A stretch of 64,000 bases of DNA from Tipula vernalis (lineage: Eukaryota; Arthropoda; Insecta; Diptera; Tipulidae). Location of the stretch: NCBI GenBank assembly GCA_958295665.1, contig OY282559.1, positions 127,075,605 through 127,139,604 of the forward strand, read 5' to 3'. A model generated the notes under the pieces. That model had not been told where the DNA came from, did not search any database, and saw only the letters and a program-made list of their open reading frames with translations. The position numbers and the translations under genes were made by a program. Positions 45,745 through 57,332 of the stretch are shown piece after piece; the stretch's first letter is position 1, and the number at the start of each line of letters is the position of its first letter.

Positions 45745-47500
45745 CTGTTAAATATGCTAAGTGGGCAAGTCCAATAGTTGTGGTAGTGAAACCTAATAAA
45801 TCTGTTCGCATTTGTGTCCATTTTAAAGTGACCATAAATAAGTTCTTAAAGTCTGAGCATTATCCAATTCCAAGAATTGATGACATATTTGCTAGTTTAG
45901 CTAAATGTACTTATTTCTGTGTGATTGATCTAAGTGGAGCCTACCAACAACTTATAGTGTCAGAATCTTCTCGTGAATTACTAACAATAAACACGCATAA
46001 AGGGTTGTTCCGTTATACTCGTTTACCTTTTGGTCTAAAAACTGCTCCAGCTATCTTCCAGTCAATTATGGAACAAATTTTATCAGGTCTTAATAATGTG
46101 TCTTGCTATCTTGATGATATTTTAATTGGTGGTAAAACCAAGCATGATTGCGAATCTAATCTTCACAAAGTCTTAAGTCGTTTGAACGAATACAAAGTAA
46201 AAATAAATTTAGAGAAATCTAAAGTATTAGAGAAAAAAGTTAGTTGTCTAGGTCATGTAATTTCAGAGCAAGGCATTAGTCCAAACCCCGAAAAAATTAC
46301 AGCTATAGTGAACGCTTCGATTCCTTGCCGCAGAGCAAAATTATTCGCAGCTTCAGAGAGAAGCACTGGCAATCAAGTATGCAGTGAAAAAATTTCATAA
46401 ATATATTTTTGGATTACCATTCAAAATATATAGTGACCACCAAGCATTAAGGGAAATATTCAATCCGAACAAATCTACACCATCAGTAGCAGCAGCAAGA
46501 TTGCAGAGATGGGCAGTCATATTGTCAATGTATGATTATCAAATTGAATATAGACCTGGTAATAAAATGGGATATGTTGACGTTTTATCGCGTTTACCCA
46601 ATCAGCTATCAACAAATATAGAAGTAGATTTAATAAATTATTTAAATTTTTCCGATAAAATTCCTATTAACTTCGATAAAATAGAGGAGGCAACGAAAAC
46701 TGATAAAATATTGAGTGAAGTTTATGATTTTGTGAAATATAGTTGGCCAAATAGAATCACGGAGATACCTAGTGAAGTTAAAGAATATTACGGAAAAAGA
46801 TTATACCTATCTTGTGAAAATATTTGTCTGTTGTATATGAGTAGAGTAATAATTCCAAAGTCTCTAAAAGATGAAGTGTTAAAGTTGTTACATGAGAATC
46901 ATTTAGGCATCGTGAAAATGAAAATGGTGGCAAGATCATATGTGTGGTGGCTAGGAATTGATAAGGATTTAGAGAAATTAGTAAGTGAATGTGTAGTATG
47001 CCAACAAACGCAAAACAGAAAAAAAGAAGTCATAGAAAGCTCTTGGCCGGAAGCCAGCTATCCATTTGAAAGAATACATATAGATTTTTTGCATTTTCAG
47101 AAGTATACCCTTTTACTGATCATAGACGCGTATAGCAAATATTTAGATGTAATAATGATGAGTAAAACAAACGCAACTAGTTTAATTGATAAATTGGTAA
47201 AATTATTTTCGATTTTTGGTTTACCAAACACAATTGTTTCTAACAATGGTCCTCTATTTGGTTCAAGGGAATTTACAGATTTTGCAAGAAAACATAACAT
47301 CTGTTTATTGAAGTCTCCCCCTTATAAATGGTCTCGCCGAACGTAATGTACAGTCAGTTAAAAAGGTATTGTACAAAACATTGTTGGATCCAGAATTGAA
47401 AAATTTAACTATCGAACAAAGTATTGACAAATTTTTATTGCATCATCATAATACACTTCACAGGAAAAAGTTGTTAGTTTTGATTTAAATTGTAAAAATA
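45745..47500 (+). pseudogene. Pol of gypsy C (RT, RNase H, integrase)
   Basis: RT is mostly intact: PIVVVVKPNKSVRIC, VIDLSGAYQQL, LPFGLKTAPAIFQ and catalytic YLDDILIGG. After GHVISEQGISPNPEKI the sequence jumps to the RNase H C-terminus (a deletion near 46310-46340), then YSDHQALREIF and the integrase. The integrase keeps HIDFLHF, but the second catalytic Asp reads Asn (IVSNNGPLFG), and the frame ends at 47346 shortly before the Glu region. This copy cannot supply its own RT-integrase. Confidence 0.85.
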
Positions 47501-47956
47501 AGAAAAAATCACAAAATTGTAAAAATAATAATATGTTGAATTATAAGTTAGGTAAAGCATATTATAAAAATTTTAAAAAAGGAGAGAAAGTAATGTGCTT
47601 AAGCGAATTTGGTAATTATCTAAAATAGATACCGGCACGCGTTGTAAAGAAACTTAGTGCGGTAACCTACATCATACAGTTAACTAACTCAACCAGGTTT
47701 TGTCATCAAAATAAACTACGGCTGTCTATACTACAGGACAAATATCACCCTGAAAACCCAATTATTGATACAAACCATTACAAAAATACTAAGGAGAATG
47801 AGATGGAGTCTCATGTGTCAGTACCCGAACAGCATAGCAAAAGGCGATCGTTAAGTGATTCGGCAATTACAATAAGAAGATAAGGTCGAGAAAGAAGAAG
47901 TCCACAAAGATTGATGTATAAATAAAATTATAGCTAATTGAAATTAATTGTAAGTA

Positions 47957-50900
47957 CACAGTAAGAAATGGGACGTTCTTCCCAAACCGTGAGTTACAAT
48001 CAACGGGAGTTACAATTAAGTTAACTCTGTCTCAAAATTAATTTTATTATTTTTCTTAGTAGTTAAAATATATTTCCAAAAATTTCATTGAAGTTACCCC
48101 AAAAAGTTGATAAATCACTCAGGAGTTAATGTTTATCACCGGTTTGTTATTAGAAATAATGTATTTCCGTAAGATTGTTCCAATTTTTTAAAATTTTGCT
48201 GTAGTACTTATTATTATCAATTTAATGGTAATTTTAACTTCGTTTAATAATTTGATAAGTTAATTCAAGAATGTATCACAAAGTATTTACTAAATGTCCA
48301 CATTTCTTTATAAGTATGCACTATATATCAATTAAATGTGCTTTGATTGTAGTTTTAGAAAAGAATATAAGAGTAATTCGCATTATAATTTACCTCACAG
48401 ACTATTTGAGCTAAATTATATGCATATTTTACCTATTTTTTTCTAATTTGAAACTAAAAAAACAATATTCTATTGGCGTACTCAAAAAATGGTTAAACTG
48501 AACACACTAAAGTGTGCAAACAAACAAAAATTACAAACACAAAATATAATTCAAAATATAATTTTATTTACCATGTTTTCCCTTATAAACTGCACCGCTC
48601 TATTAAGGCGCAGCTTGTCTGGCTGAAAGTTACTGAAACACCTTACGAAAATCTTTAATTAGCTGTATTACATAAATAATCCGCACGGGTAGTAATATTT
48701 TGTCAAATTACGAATTACTAAGTTATTAAGTATACGATCCTAAGCTTGAATTAAATCTTTTACTTTTAATAATTAGATTGGACAATTCTCCAAATTCTTG
48801 TTTTTGTTTCATTTATTGACTCTCAATTTAAAATGTACCTTTTATAAATGACTATTCTTATTGGTATATTTAAGAAACAATTAAATTAATCAGCTGTGAC
48901 AAAATACTTGTGGCGATTGTTTTCCACTTAAATTGCGGGTGCTGTAGTTATTAATTACAATTGATTAGTTCAACTGACCTACTAGATAATATGCACTCGC
49001 TTTTTAATCATCCTAATGAATGAGACCCGAACCCTTCGAAAAATGAATCGTTCTAAAGTTATACTAATGAAACGAAGCCCAAACAGCTGCCCGCGAGATG
49101 ACGTTCAAGATACAAAAAAAAAAATTCGTGAACTTGGAGATGGTATACAAACTTGGATTTTGATCAAAAAAAGTTGATCAAATAAACAATTTTATTAATA
49201 AATTATGGCCGACGATCCGTATTGAAACATGTATAGTTCGACAAACCCCTTTCAGCCAAACGTATGAGGATAATTTCCAGCAGTTACAAATTCTTACAAT
49301 CAAATTTGGATCGCCAATAGTTCAGAAAATTTAATTTTTTGCCCGCAGTAATAATACGTATGGCTGCGAACCAAACAATTTCTGTTTACATTCAAACTTT
49401 TACAAATAATCAACTTGGTAAAAAATATAAGAAATGCAGTTTAATTGATTTACAACATGACATATAGAAATATTTTTGATCTATTTCACACATTTATTTT
49501 TTGACGCTAATAATATCTCTTATATGGAAATAATAAAGTGAAATTTCCCAAATGAAGTTAATAATAATAATCCTTTAAAGTTAAGGAATATTGTTACCCC
49601 GAAAAAGAAACAATATTTGGGATCGGAAGTAATTTTAATATTATTTCGTAAATAAAGTGTCGAAATAGTAGCCGATGATTGACGGTCGATCACACAAATC
49701 ATTGTGGTTTTATCTTTCCTTGCATAAGGTTCATAATGAAATAAACTGTGTGAAAAAAATGTGGAAAAATGGTGATGGTGGAAATCTATATAAATTATAA
49801 TTTTGTGAGCGGGAAAAGCCTTTATTTCAAGTGTAATTTAATTAGGTAAGTATCTAGAAAAGTGACCACGTGTAAAAAAAATAAAAGTGACTGTTAAATG
49901 TTTTGTTAGACACTCGCGAGGTAGTACAAACAGATACTGATAGAAGACATGCGGTTTTGTCTAAATAATTGAGGTGCGTTTCTGTGAAATTATTTGAGGT
50001 TATACATACTGTGAATTTGGTATTTTTAAATTTTCTATATTATTAAAATTCTACTTGATCAAAATAATTCAAATAAGAGTGATACTTGCTGTTTATGTCG
50101 CTAAAATCAAATAAGATGTATATTTTTGGACCATGCACATGTTTTTATTATAAAAATCTTTTAAAAAATAATTTTTTTTTTCTTATTTCAATATTGCTTT
50201 ATCAACCTTGTAGGCACGGACCAAAGAGATATATCGCTTTTATCGCTTCGTCTGATAGAAATACAAATGCTATGAAATGCTTCTTCTGACAGTACCACAA
50301 ATGCTTGCTAACTGCAAGTTTTTTAAACATAATTTTTCAAATATAATTGTTATTCATTATATACCTTAAAGAATGGGAGCCGGCGGCCTCAAACCCCCGT
50401 TTACCTAGAATTTATACTTGCTGTAAAAATTTTTATTTAACATTTTAAAAAAATTGAAAAAATTGCAAGATTTTAACGGAAAAATGCTAAAATTTTCCCC
50501 AAAAAATAGCTTGCACCTTCGGAAATCTGTCAATACACGATCCTACATCAAAATATATTAATAAATTGTAACTGTTGTGTTTTTTTTAATTTAAGGTTAT
50601 TTACACAATTTTTGATTCAATTTGAGATACATGGTTACATGGTTACGTAACCTGATTTTGAGGGGAAATTGAGATGATTTGTAATATCTAAAGATTTTTC
50701 TCGCCTTTTTAAGATTAAACATTATTTGTAATCACTTTATAACTATGATTAACTCAAAACTATAGAGTGTGTACAAATAATGCTTAATTTTAAAAACAGT
50801 TAACAGGGTAGAAGTCGCCAAATAATTTTTTATAAATGAATGAAATGTAAACATCAGGATTCATCAGAATCAAAATCTACACCATAAGATGCTGACACGG

Positions 50901-53900
50901 AACATAGCTCAAAGAAAAAAATTCGTTACACACCACACCAGCATAAATTGAAATAATCGAAGTTTTAAATTATGGTTTGTTAAATTTTGGTATAGTTATT
51001 GCTAAGTTGTAAGTAAAATTCAAAATGCTCAATTTCTACAAATGTTACAAAATATGCTTAATTTCTATAGTAAAACCTCAATTACCGCATTTATGACCAC
51101 AAATAGGCATATAGCGTAATTCTGATTTTTATTAAAAGTTATGTGGTACAACCTTCACCAGAATGTGAAGTGGAGGAAGTGCGTTTTGGGCACCCTGAAT
51201 ATAAACAAATATTTTATATTTAATAAACTTATTATTAATAAATTTTAACATTTTATTTATTTAGCAAGACTTTCAAAAGGATAAACTGTGTCTGGATATC
51301 TCCTCAATACAATATTATAAACAACGATGTCTAATTAATGGACTAAACTACGGCTTTGTTGTATCTGGTTAAATCCTCATTATCTCCTCAATAATCACCA
51401 TCATCATTATCAACAATGTCTAAAGTGACTGTTCATCAAATTAGGCAACGGAACGAAAAAGTATAATAAGAAATTTATTATAAACGGTAATATGTTATTT
51501 TATGTTCACTATAATGTTTATTTATAAAGGGTGCTCTAGTTATAAATGCTCTAGTTAAAAGTGCCCCATCTACGACTTGCTTGAAACTGGGTTCAAATAA
51601 TCCAGGTGTTGCTTAAGACTTTGGTTCATATTTCAAATTTAAATTATAACAAGAAAGTTGCCTTTTAAATAAACAAAACAATGTAAATAAACACTCACTA
51701 ATCGGAAATCTTTTCGGTTTTATTGAGAAAGATTTTTTGTGGTCACAAAAGAATGCTTAGGTTAAGAAATATGGAAAATCCACTGCTTTCATGAAGAAAA
51801 ATCAATTTCTCAGTTTAAACATTGTTTAAGACCACAAAAAAGATTGTTTTCGATTAGTATATTATATATTAAATTTGGAATAGTTGTTTTCCAGTTTGTG
51901 TTTGAAATGTGAAATACCAATTTTTACAGCAAAAATTCTTTATCTCAAGCAAGCTTCGAGCGAGGAAAAAACCTGTTAAAACATTTCCGACTAACGAAAC
52001 AACCCAAGAATATATACTAGTTCATATTTATTTATTGTTTATACTATACTTATAAACCGCGCCGTTTTTTTTTTTTCGAAAAAATACCGTATTTTGAAAC
52101 GTTTGCATCTTTTTCGAATATCGAAATAATTTCTTTTTCTTTTTTATTTTTAATTTAAGGAAATTCGGCATACTTTCTGATACTGGAGCTTCTTTTTGCT
52201 TTTTTTTGTTTTTTAAGACTTTTTCAGTTAAATAAAAATTTTCTAAACGAGAAAACATGCTAGTTTTAAAACTGTCAACGAATATTACTAATTTTTTATT
52301 TGAAAATCCAAATAAGCCATTTTGTAGAGATTATAAAAACCTTGAATATGGGATTCATAAAATTTTTGTACGACAAATCCTTGTCGAGTAAAATTCTCGT
52401 TCCTTCATGTGGGACCAAAAACATCGATCGACATGTTTATTAATTGTTTGTCATGTTTTTCGCTAAAGCTGCAAGACCCGGTGAAAAATTTGTCGTAGAG
52501 ACATTTCAACAATCACTTATTCAAGGTTTCTAAATTCGTTTACATTCTTAACATTAACATTTTTTTCTGGTATATTTCTTTAATAAAAAAAAAATAATTC
52601 GATATTTTAGGGTATTTTATCGAAATAAATTCTTGTTACATTTTTCTTTTCAATATGTATTCTGTATTCATTCATTTTTTTAAAACTTTTATTACAGAGT
52701 TTGGAACAATATTTTCAAAATCAATAAATTGATATTAATGGTAGCAGTTACTATAAAATTACAAAAAGCATTATTTCCTAACGACTAAAGATAGAATTAA
52801 AGTCTGAGCGAAATCCGCCATCCGTATATTTCCGTGTCTGCAAGACGAAACTACAGAGGAACATACGCAACATATTGAAACTATAGTATGTAAATATTGT
52901 TTGTTATTGTGATATCAATAAGTTTTTTATTATTTATATAGAATTCAATTAAAGCCTAGGTTTTTAAATAGTTTGGTTTAAAATAACATAATATTTTGTT
53001 CATAATTTCATTATTTTTATTCAAATATCGATACAGCTATATCCATATTTTAAATGTCCACAAGAATGTCTCTACTTACGAAAATATTTGCAATTTTCAC
53101 GCCGTGTCCTTGGAAATAGTATTCTAAAAGGTTAATAAAGATAGTAAAAATAACAGATCCATTAATGATAAAGAGCGCCTTTCTGAAAGCTTATGTGAAT
53201 TTACAAAAAATTGTAAAAATGGACCGGTATCGATAAAATATTGTAATTTTAGTTGTGGTCAAATCTTATTATTGAACTATATATTGAATACTTTTATTTT
53301 GATTTTTAATTATAACAAATACAATTTTTTATTTTTTTATATTTCGTGCCATTGTGCATCTTCGGAAAACAAACAAACATTTTTGGAAATTTTACAAACA
53401 GTATTCTTTAATAGATCAATTAAATAAATTAAATAAACTAAATAAATTATATAAGTTAATAAATGAATTGAAAGTTGATTTCAATTTTTCGAACTAGTAA
53501 CACTTTCTAATTTGTAAAATTGGTTTCGGGTCATTTCACTATTTTCGGTGTACCGGAATTCGGAATTAATAGATAATGGAATATTCTTAATGATTGAAAA
53601 TTGGAGCACAGAAGCTCATATTTCTAGAAACTATTTTAAAATAAATATAAACAAAATTCTTTGTAAAAAATTCATACTATTCAAACAGAATATAAATATT
53701 TTTTGAAATGTTAGGTTTTATCGGTACTTGACCAAATAATTATTTTTTACGAAGGGAGAAATTATCGAGAAATTTCCAAGTTTCTGAACTGAAACTTGCA
53801 AAATTCCTCGATAATTTCTCCCTTTGTATAGAATATAAATATGTTTTTAAAAAATTAATTTGAATAACGAAATATACCTATGTAATTTAATTTAACAATG

Positions 53901-54513
53901 TTTATAAAATAATTTTAAGACAATTTTTTTAAATTAATAAAGAATTAAAAAATGAACGAACATGTTATTATTATTCCTAAAAAATGTTTAGGGTTAACTA
54001 CTTAAACGTAAATAAGTACTTCTACCTATTTACAGCCAAATGTTTTCCTCTTTTGGAGTTTACATCAAGAATATTAAGGAATTGATTAAACGCTTTTTGA
54101 GGTGTTACGTATTACTCTGTGAGAACATACTTAGCAATTCCTAAATGTACTTAAACTAGTTTTTTACGTTGTTAAATCTAGTTACTTGAATGAAATAAAT
54201 TCAAAGAACAATTGGGAGTTCCCTTAAAAAATTGTAGTTTTATTAACTCTAAATATGAGATAAAATCATTACCAACGAGCTAATGATTTGTACTCCCAAA
54301 ACTGTCATATTTTGCGAAAGTATGATGTTCGATTGAACTCACAAAATACCTAACTAACTTATTGTGATAGTTTAATGTTTAAACTTCCTTTTGGAGGTAT
54401 TTCATCAAAAAATCAATATTCCTAATTAGGAGTTACATTTAACAATCATTTTGATCCGGTCCCTTTTTAAGATAGTGTTTGGGGTTAAAATAGGCGTCCC
54501 ATTTCTAACTGTG
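47957..54513. mobile_element. 6.56-kb TIR-bounded non-coding block inside gypsy C
   Basis: The left end reads CACAGTAAGAAATGGGACG and the right end, on the other strand, CACAGTTAGAAATGGGACG (18 of 19 identical); both are bordered by TA (47955-47956 and 54514-54515). No ORF in it exceeds about 80 codons and none resembles a known protein. It is AT-rich, with GGAGTTA(C)-type motifs near both ends and a strong hairpin at 53752-53824. It looks like a large non-autonomous or decayed DNA transposon that inserted between pol and the 3' LTR of gypsy C. The superfamily is undetermined. Confidence 0.6.
53752..53824. repeat. Strong hairpin, ~33-bp arms
   Basis: Arm AAGGGAGAAATTATCGAG... (53752-53784) pairs with ...CTCGATAATTTCTCCCTT (53791-53824) with about four mismatches/one bulge and a 6-nt loop. 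Its size would suit a miRNA-like or attenuator-like stem, but nothing shows transcription. Confidence 0.7.
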
Positions 54514-54541
54514 TAACAATCTATTTAAAAACGAGGAAAGT

Positions 54542-54758
54542 TGAAATGTATTATAATAAAATATTGGAAACCCCTAATTTAAGAGATATTTAAATACTTG
54601 TATTGTAATATAAAATAATGAATAATGTTATAACTAAAAGCATGGTGATCTTTGGGCAGTCAGTCAACAAGTACAGACTTCCAATAAACAATAAATAAAT
54701 TGTCATAAATAAAGTGGTCGTGTTGAAATCATTTGAGAAGTAATCAAAGTACATAACA
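54542..54758 (+). repeat. 3' LTR of gypsy C
   Basis: One base different from the 5' LTR over 217 bp. Confidence 0.92.
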
Positions 54759-54862
54759 GTTATATTATTTTATTTTTGTTTTGTTTGTTGTTTAATAGCT
54801 ATAGTTTTAATATTATTTGACGTAAATTGTCGAGGACGACAATAGGGTAGGTTGGTCGAAAT

Positions 54863-55678
54863 TGTGGCAATTTTAAATTGTGAATTTAAAGTACTTTTCA
54901 TACCAGGCGCCTCGGCTTTGAGCTTCGTAAATAAAAAAATTTTATTTCGTTTTTTAACTATGCAAATTAGTTTTATTCGATTGATACCGTTTAATTTTAT
55001 AGTAATAAATTCAATTTGTTGAAAAATAATTTATTTTTAAGTGATAATTAAAAAAAAAAAATATATATTGCAATGAAGTTATTTACAAAGCCAAGGTAAT
55101 GCGTTCCACACTCGACTGTGGGATTTTAAAGTAGTACATAGCCAAGTGATTTCTCAACATAACCTACAAGCCACATTTTCACAAATATTTCATACTTACT
55201 AAAAAATCTAGTTCATATGTACGTTACAAATTTAGAATATCTCAGTTCTTGCTATAATTCATGTGTAAAATAGACTAAATAAAATATTTGATAGCAACCG
55301 AATGTTCAAAGCCAACGCCACCGGTATGAAAGGGTCTCAGCTTCGAATTTGTGGTAACTAAATTTTTCGAGGCGAGGCGCCTGGTATGAAAAGTACTTAA
55401 GTTTAAATGAAAGCCTTTTGTATATAGGGACAGTTATGCTGTCGTATTTGTGTATATGGCCAGGGTGTTGAAAAAACTCAACACGGAGCGGCGCGACAAT
55501 CAGAAAAAGGGAGTACAGAAAAAAAGATCAAGGGAAACGGGGTACACACAAGACGCAAAATTTAATAAAATCAAATCTAAAATAATTGTGACCAGCGGAG
55601 TTTGATTTATTGAAGTTTGGTTGTGCGGACATAGTGGAAGACTGGTTGGCGAATATTGTTGATAATTTTGGTGCAACA
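54863..55678 (+). repeat. 3' LTR of gypsy B, split by a MITE
   Basis: LTR sequence at 54863-54889 and 55398-55678; the gap is the 508-bp MITE. Contains ~80 bp (about 55466-55540) absent from the 5' LTR. Confidence 0.85.
54890..55397. mobile_element. 508-bp MITE in the gypsy B 3' LTR
   Basis: Inverted ends AGTACTTTTCATACCAGGCG and CGCCTGGTATGAAAAGTACT, at least 25 bp, flanked by TAA at 54887-54889 and 55398-55400. A 3-bp TAA/TWA duplication suggests PIF/Harbinger. The empty site is directly visible in the 5' LTR (GAATTTAAGTTTAAATG). Non-coding. Confidence 0.85.
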
Positions 55679-56289
55679 TATATATTAATTGTTGATGTTA
55701 AACCATCGGGCAATAAATACAATCTTTAAAATACTTCCTCAATGGTTAAACGGTAAAAATTTAGAATATGATACGAAAGTCTTCGGACTTACCTTAGATA
55801 AAAATTTACAAATCTGAAACATCATTATACCCATGGTGGTGGTCGAACTAATCTGCTTATTTATTTAACAAAACAATCAGCGGACACATAAAAATCAACC
55901 TAATCCCAGTTTTTATCTGTTTTTTTCGTTCCACTGTACCATCTCATATATACATATTTCTATTTTCTAATCACAATTCACAATTCACTCACAACACAAA
56001 CACCACTTTTAGAATTTTATTTTATTTTTTCTTATTGTTTTCTTCGCTCTTTTCTTATATGCGCATGTTTGGCGTATGTTTTTGTATATATTAACGGGAA
56101 ACAATCAACGAGAGCGAGAGAATTCCAATCAAGGCGTAAGTACAACAACAAATTTTAACGTTGTTGTTTTGTTACATTTTGTTCACATTTCTATACATTT
56201 TTTTTAGACTTTTAGTGGTTATGTATTTTTTGAGTAGAGAACAGCTGATTTAACTTTATAAAAATACAAATAAAATTACAAAACTCAAA
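55679..56289. other. Sequence between gypsy B and the first PA28 gene
   Basis: 55730-55820 can be read as EYDTKVFGLTLDKNLQI, a possible scrap of a LINE reverse transcriptase (low confidence). The last ~200 bp before 56290 should hold the PA28 promoter; no clear TATA or initiator consensus was recognised. Confidence 0.4.
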
Positions 56290-57071
56290 ATGGACGTGGC
56301 CTCAATACGAAAGGTAAATAAATAATATTTTATTACGAATAAAATGTTTTCTTCAATTAAACCAAAATTACTGTTTTACAGATACTATCCAGCCAAAATC
56401 TCGACAATCCGAATATAAGAAGCCTGGAACAATATAAATCAGACGTGTTAGAAAAGGCGGAACAACTTATCCATCATGGTATACCGGCAAAAATAGCAAA
56501 ACACAATAAATTAATACGATCATCACTGTTTCATGGTCGCGACATTAAGGAAACAATACAAACAATAAATATTCCAACACCTGACCATGCGGCTGTGGTG
56601 CATGATAAGCCGGTTCCACGAATAACCACAAAAATTGAGTGCAACATAAAAATTGATGAACTTGTGCCGCTTATAAAATCCGGTATCGAAGAATTAGTGG
56701 ACGATGTGAATATATTAAAAATGTGGTTATCATTTTTGATACCAAAAATAGAGGATGGTAATAATTTCGGTGTATCAATACAGGAGACAATATTGGGCGA
56801 AATACATTTGGTGGAAATAAATGCGGTGCGTTGGTATGGACAAACAGCGGCTTATTATCATACAAGAGCACATGCAGCATCAAAAATCACAAAATATCCG
56901 CATATAGAGGATTATCGATATAATATGCGGGAAATTGATTTCTCTGAATTTTGGCGGCTTAAGCTGGTGATGAATGAAATCCGTAATCATTATTGTACGC
57001 TGTACGATGTGATACACAAGAATTTGGAAAAAATTAAATCGCCGCGGAATCCATCTAACATTCATCATTGA
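56290..57071 (+). CDS. PA28/REG proteasome activator subunit, paralog 1 (divergent)
   Basis: Two exons (56290-56313 and 56382-57071; 68-bp intron GTAAAT...TTACAG, phase 0) give 237 residues. PA28/REG proteins form heptameric rings that cap the 20S proteasome and open its gate without ATP. The C-terminal REG domain is clear: FLIPKIEDGNNFGVSIQ (activation loop at about residues 134-142), then YPHIEDYR, and NEIRNHYCTLYDVIHKNLEK. It differs from typical PA28-gamma. It ends NIHH rather than in the usual terminal Tyr. It lacks the basic patch in the variable segment. It has His (residue 172, TRAH) where gamma has Lys. AATAAA at 57110-57115 is a likely poly(A) signal. Paralog 2 starts 261 bp downstream on the same strand. 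Confidence 0.88.
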
Positions 57072-57109
57072 ATTATTGGTGTAGCACTATATTCTTCTGT
57101 ACGTAATTT

Positions 57110-57115
57110 AATAAA
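57110..57115 (+). terminator. Poly(A) signal AATAAA of PA28 paralog 1
   Basis: AATAAA 39 bp after the stop codon, in the 261-bp gap before paralog 2. Confidence 0.5.
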
Positions 57116-57332
57116 TCGATAAGCATTTTGTTTTGTATACGACGAAAGAGAATTGAGTATTAATATTTAGCTGTTTCTCTTGAGTGATGATGACGGTGCG
57201 GTGGGTGATGATGGCGACGATGATTCTCTTTTATTTATTTTTGTTTTTAGTTAGGTTAGTGATGTAAAAGTATTCAGTGGTTGTGTGTTGTGTTGAAATT
57301 CCGGTGTGGATAAAATAAACGTGTTCTTCAAA

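Larger units (their letters stand above)
43803..54758 (+). mobile_element. Gypsy-type LTR retrotransposon C, 10.96 kb, nested in B
   Basis: LTRs at 43803-44019 and 54542-54758 (217 bp each) differ at one base (AGCCTGG versus AGCATGG). Flanks GTTAC and GTTAT suggest a 5-bp duplication with one change. TGGCGACGAGG at 44024-44034 is at the primer-binding site; ACGAGGAAAG before the 3' LTR is a candidate polypurine tract. Coding sequence ends near 47.9 kb; the next 6.56 kb are non-coding and bounded by inverted repeats. Gag-pol is frame-broken although the LTRs look young. Confidence 0.9.
40021..55678 (+). mobile_element. Gypsy-type LTR retrotransposon B, host of nested insertions
   Basis: LTRs begin TGTGGCAATTTTAAATTGTG and end TTTTGGTGCAACA at 40021-40258 and 54863-55678; TATA flanks both ends (4-bp duplication). 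Its own internal sequence is 40259-43802 plus 54759-54862. Gypsy C (43803-54758) is inserted just after its pol, and a MITE (54890-55397) in its 3' LTR. Gag, RT, RNase H and integrase are recognisable but frame-broken; the protease and the start of RT are deleted. Confidence 0.85.

Noticed and set aside
47957..54513. Assigning the block to Transib because of the CACAGT start
   Set aside because: The expected 5-bp GC-rich duplication is absent and no RAG1-like transposase remains; TA flanks fit better.
43803..54758. Reading 47.9-54.5 kb as an env gene or other gypsy C coding cargo
   Set aside because: No ORF above about 80 codons and no signal peptide or envelope-like motif; inverted ends mark it as a separate insertion.
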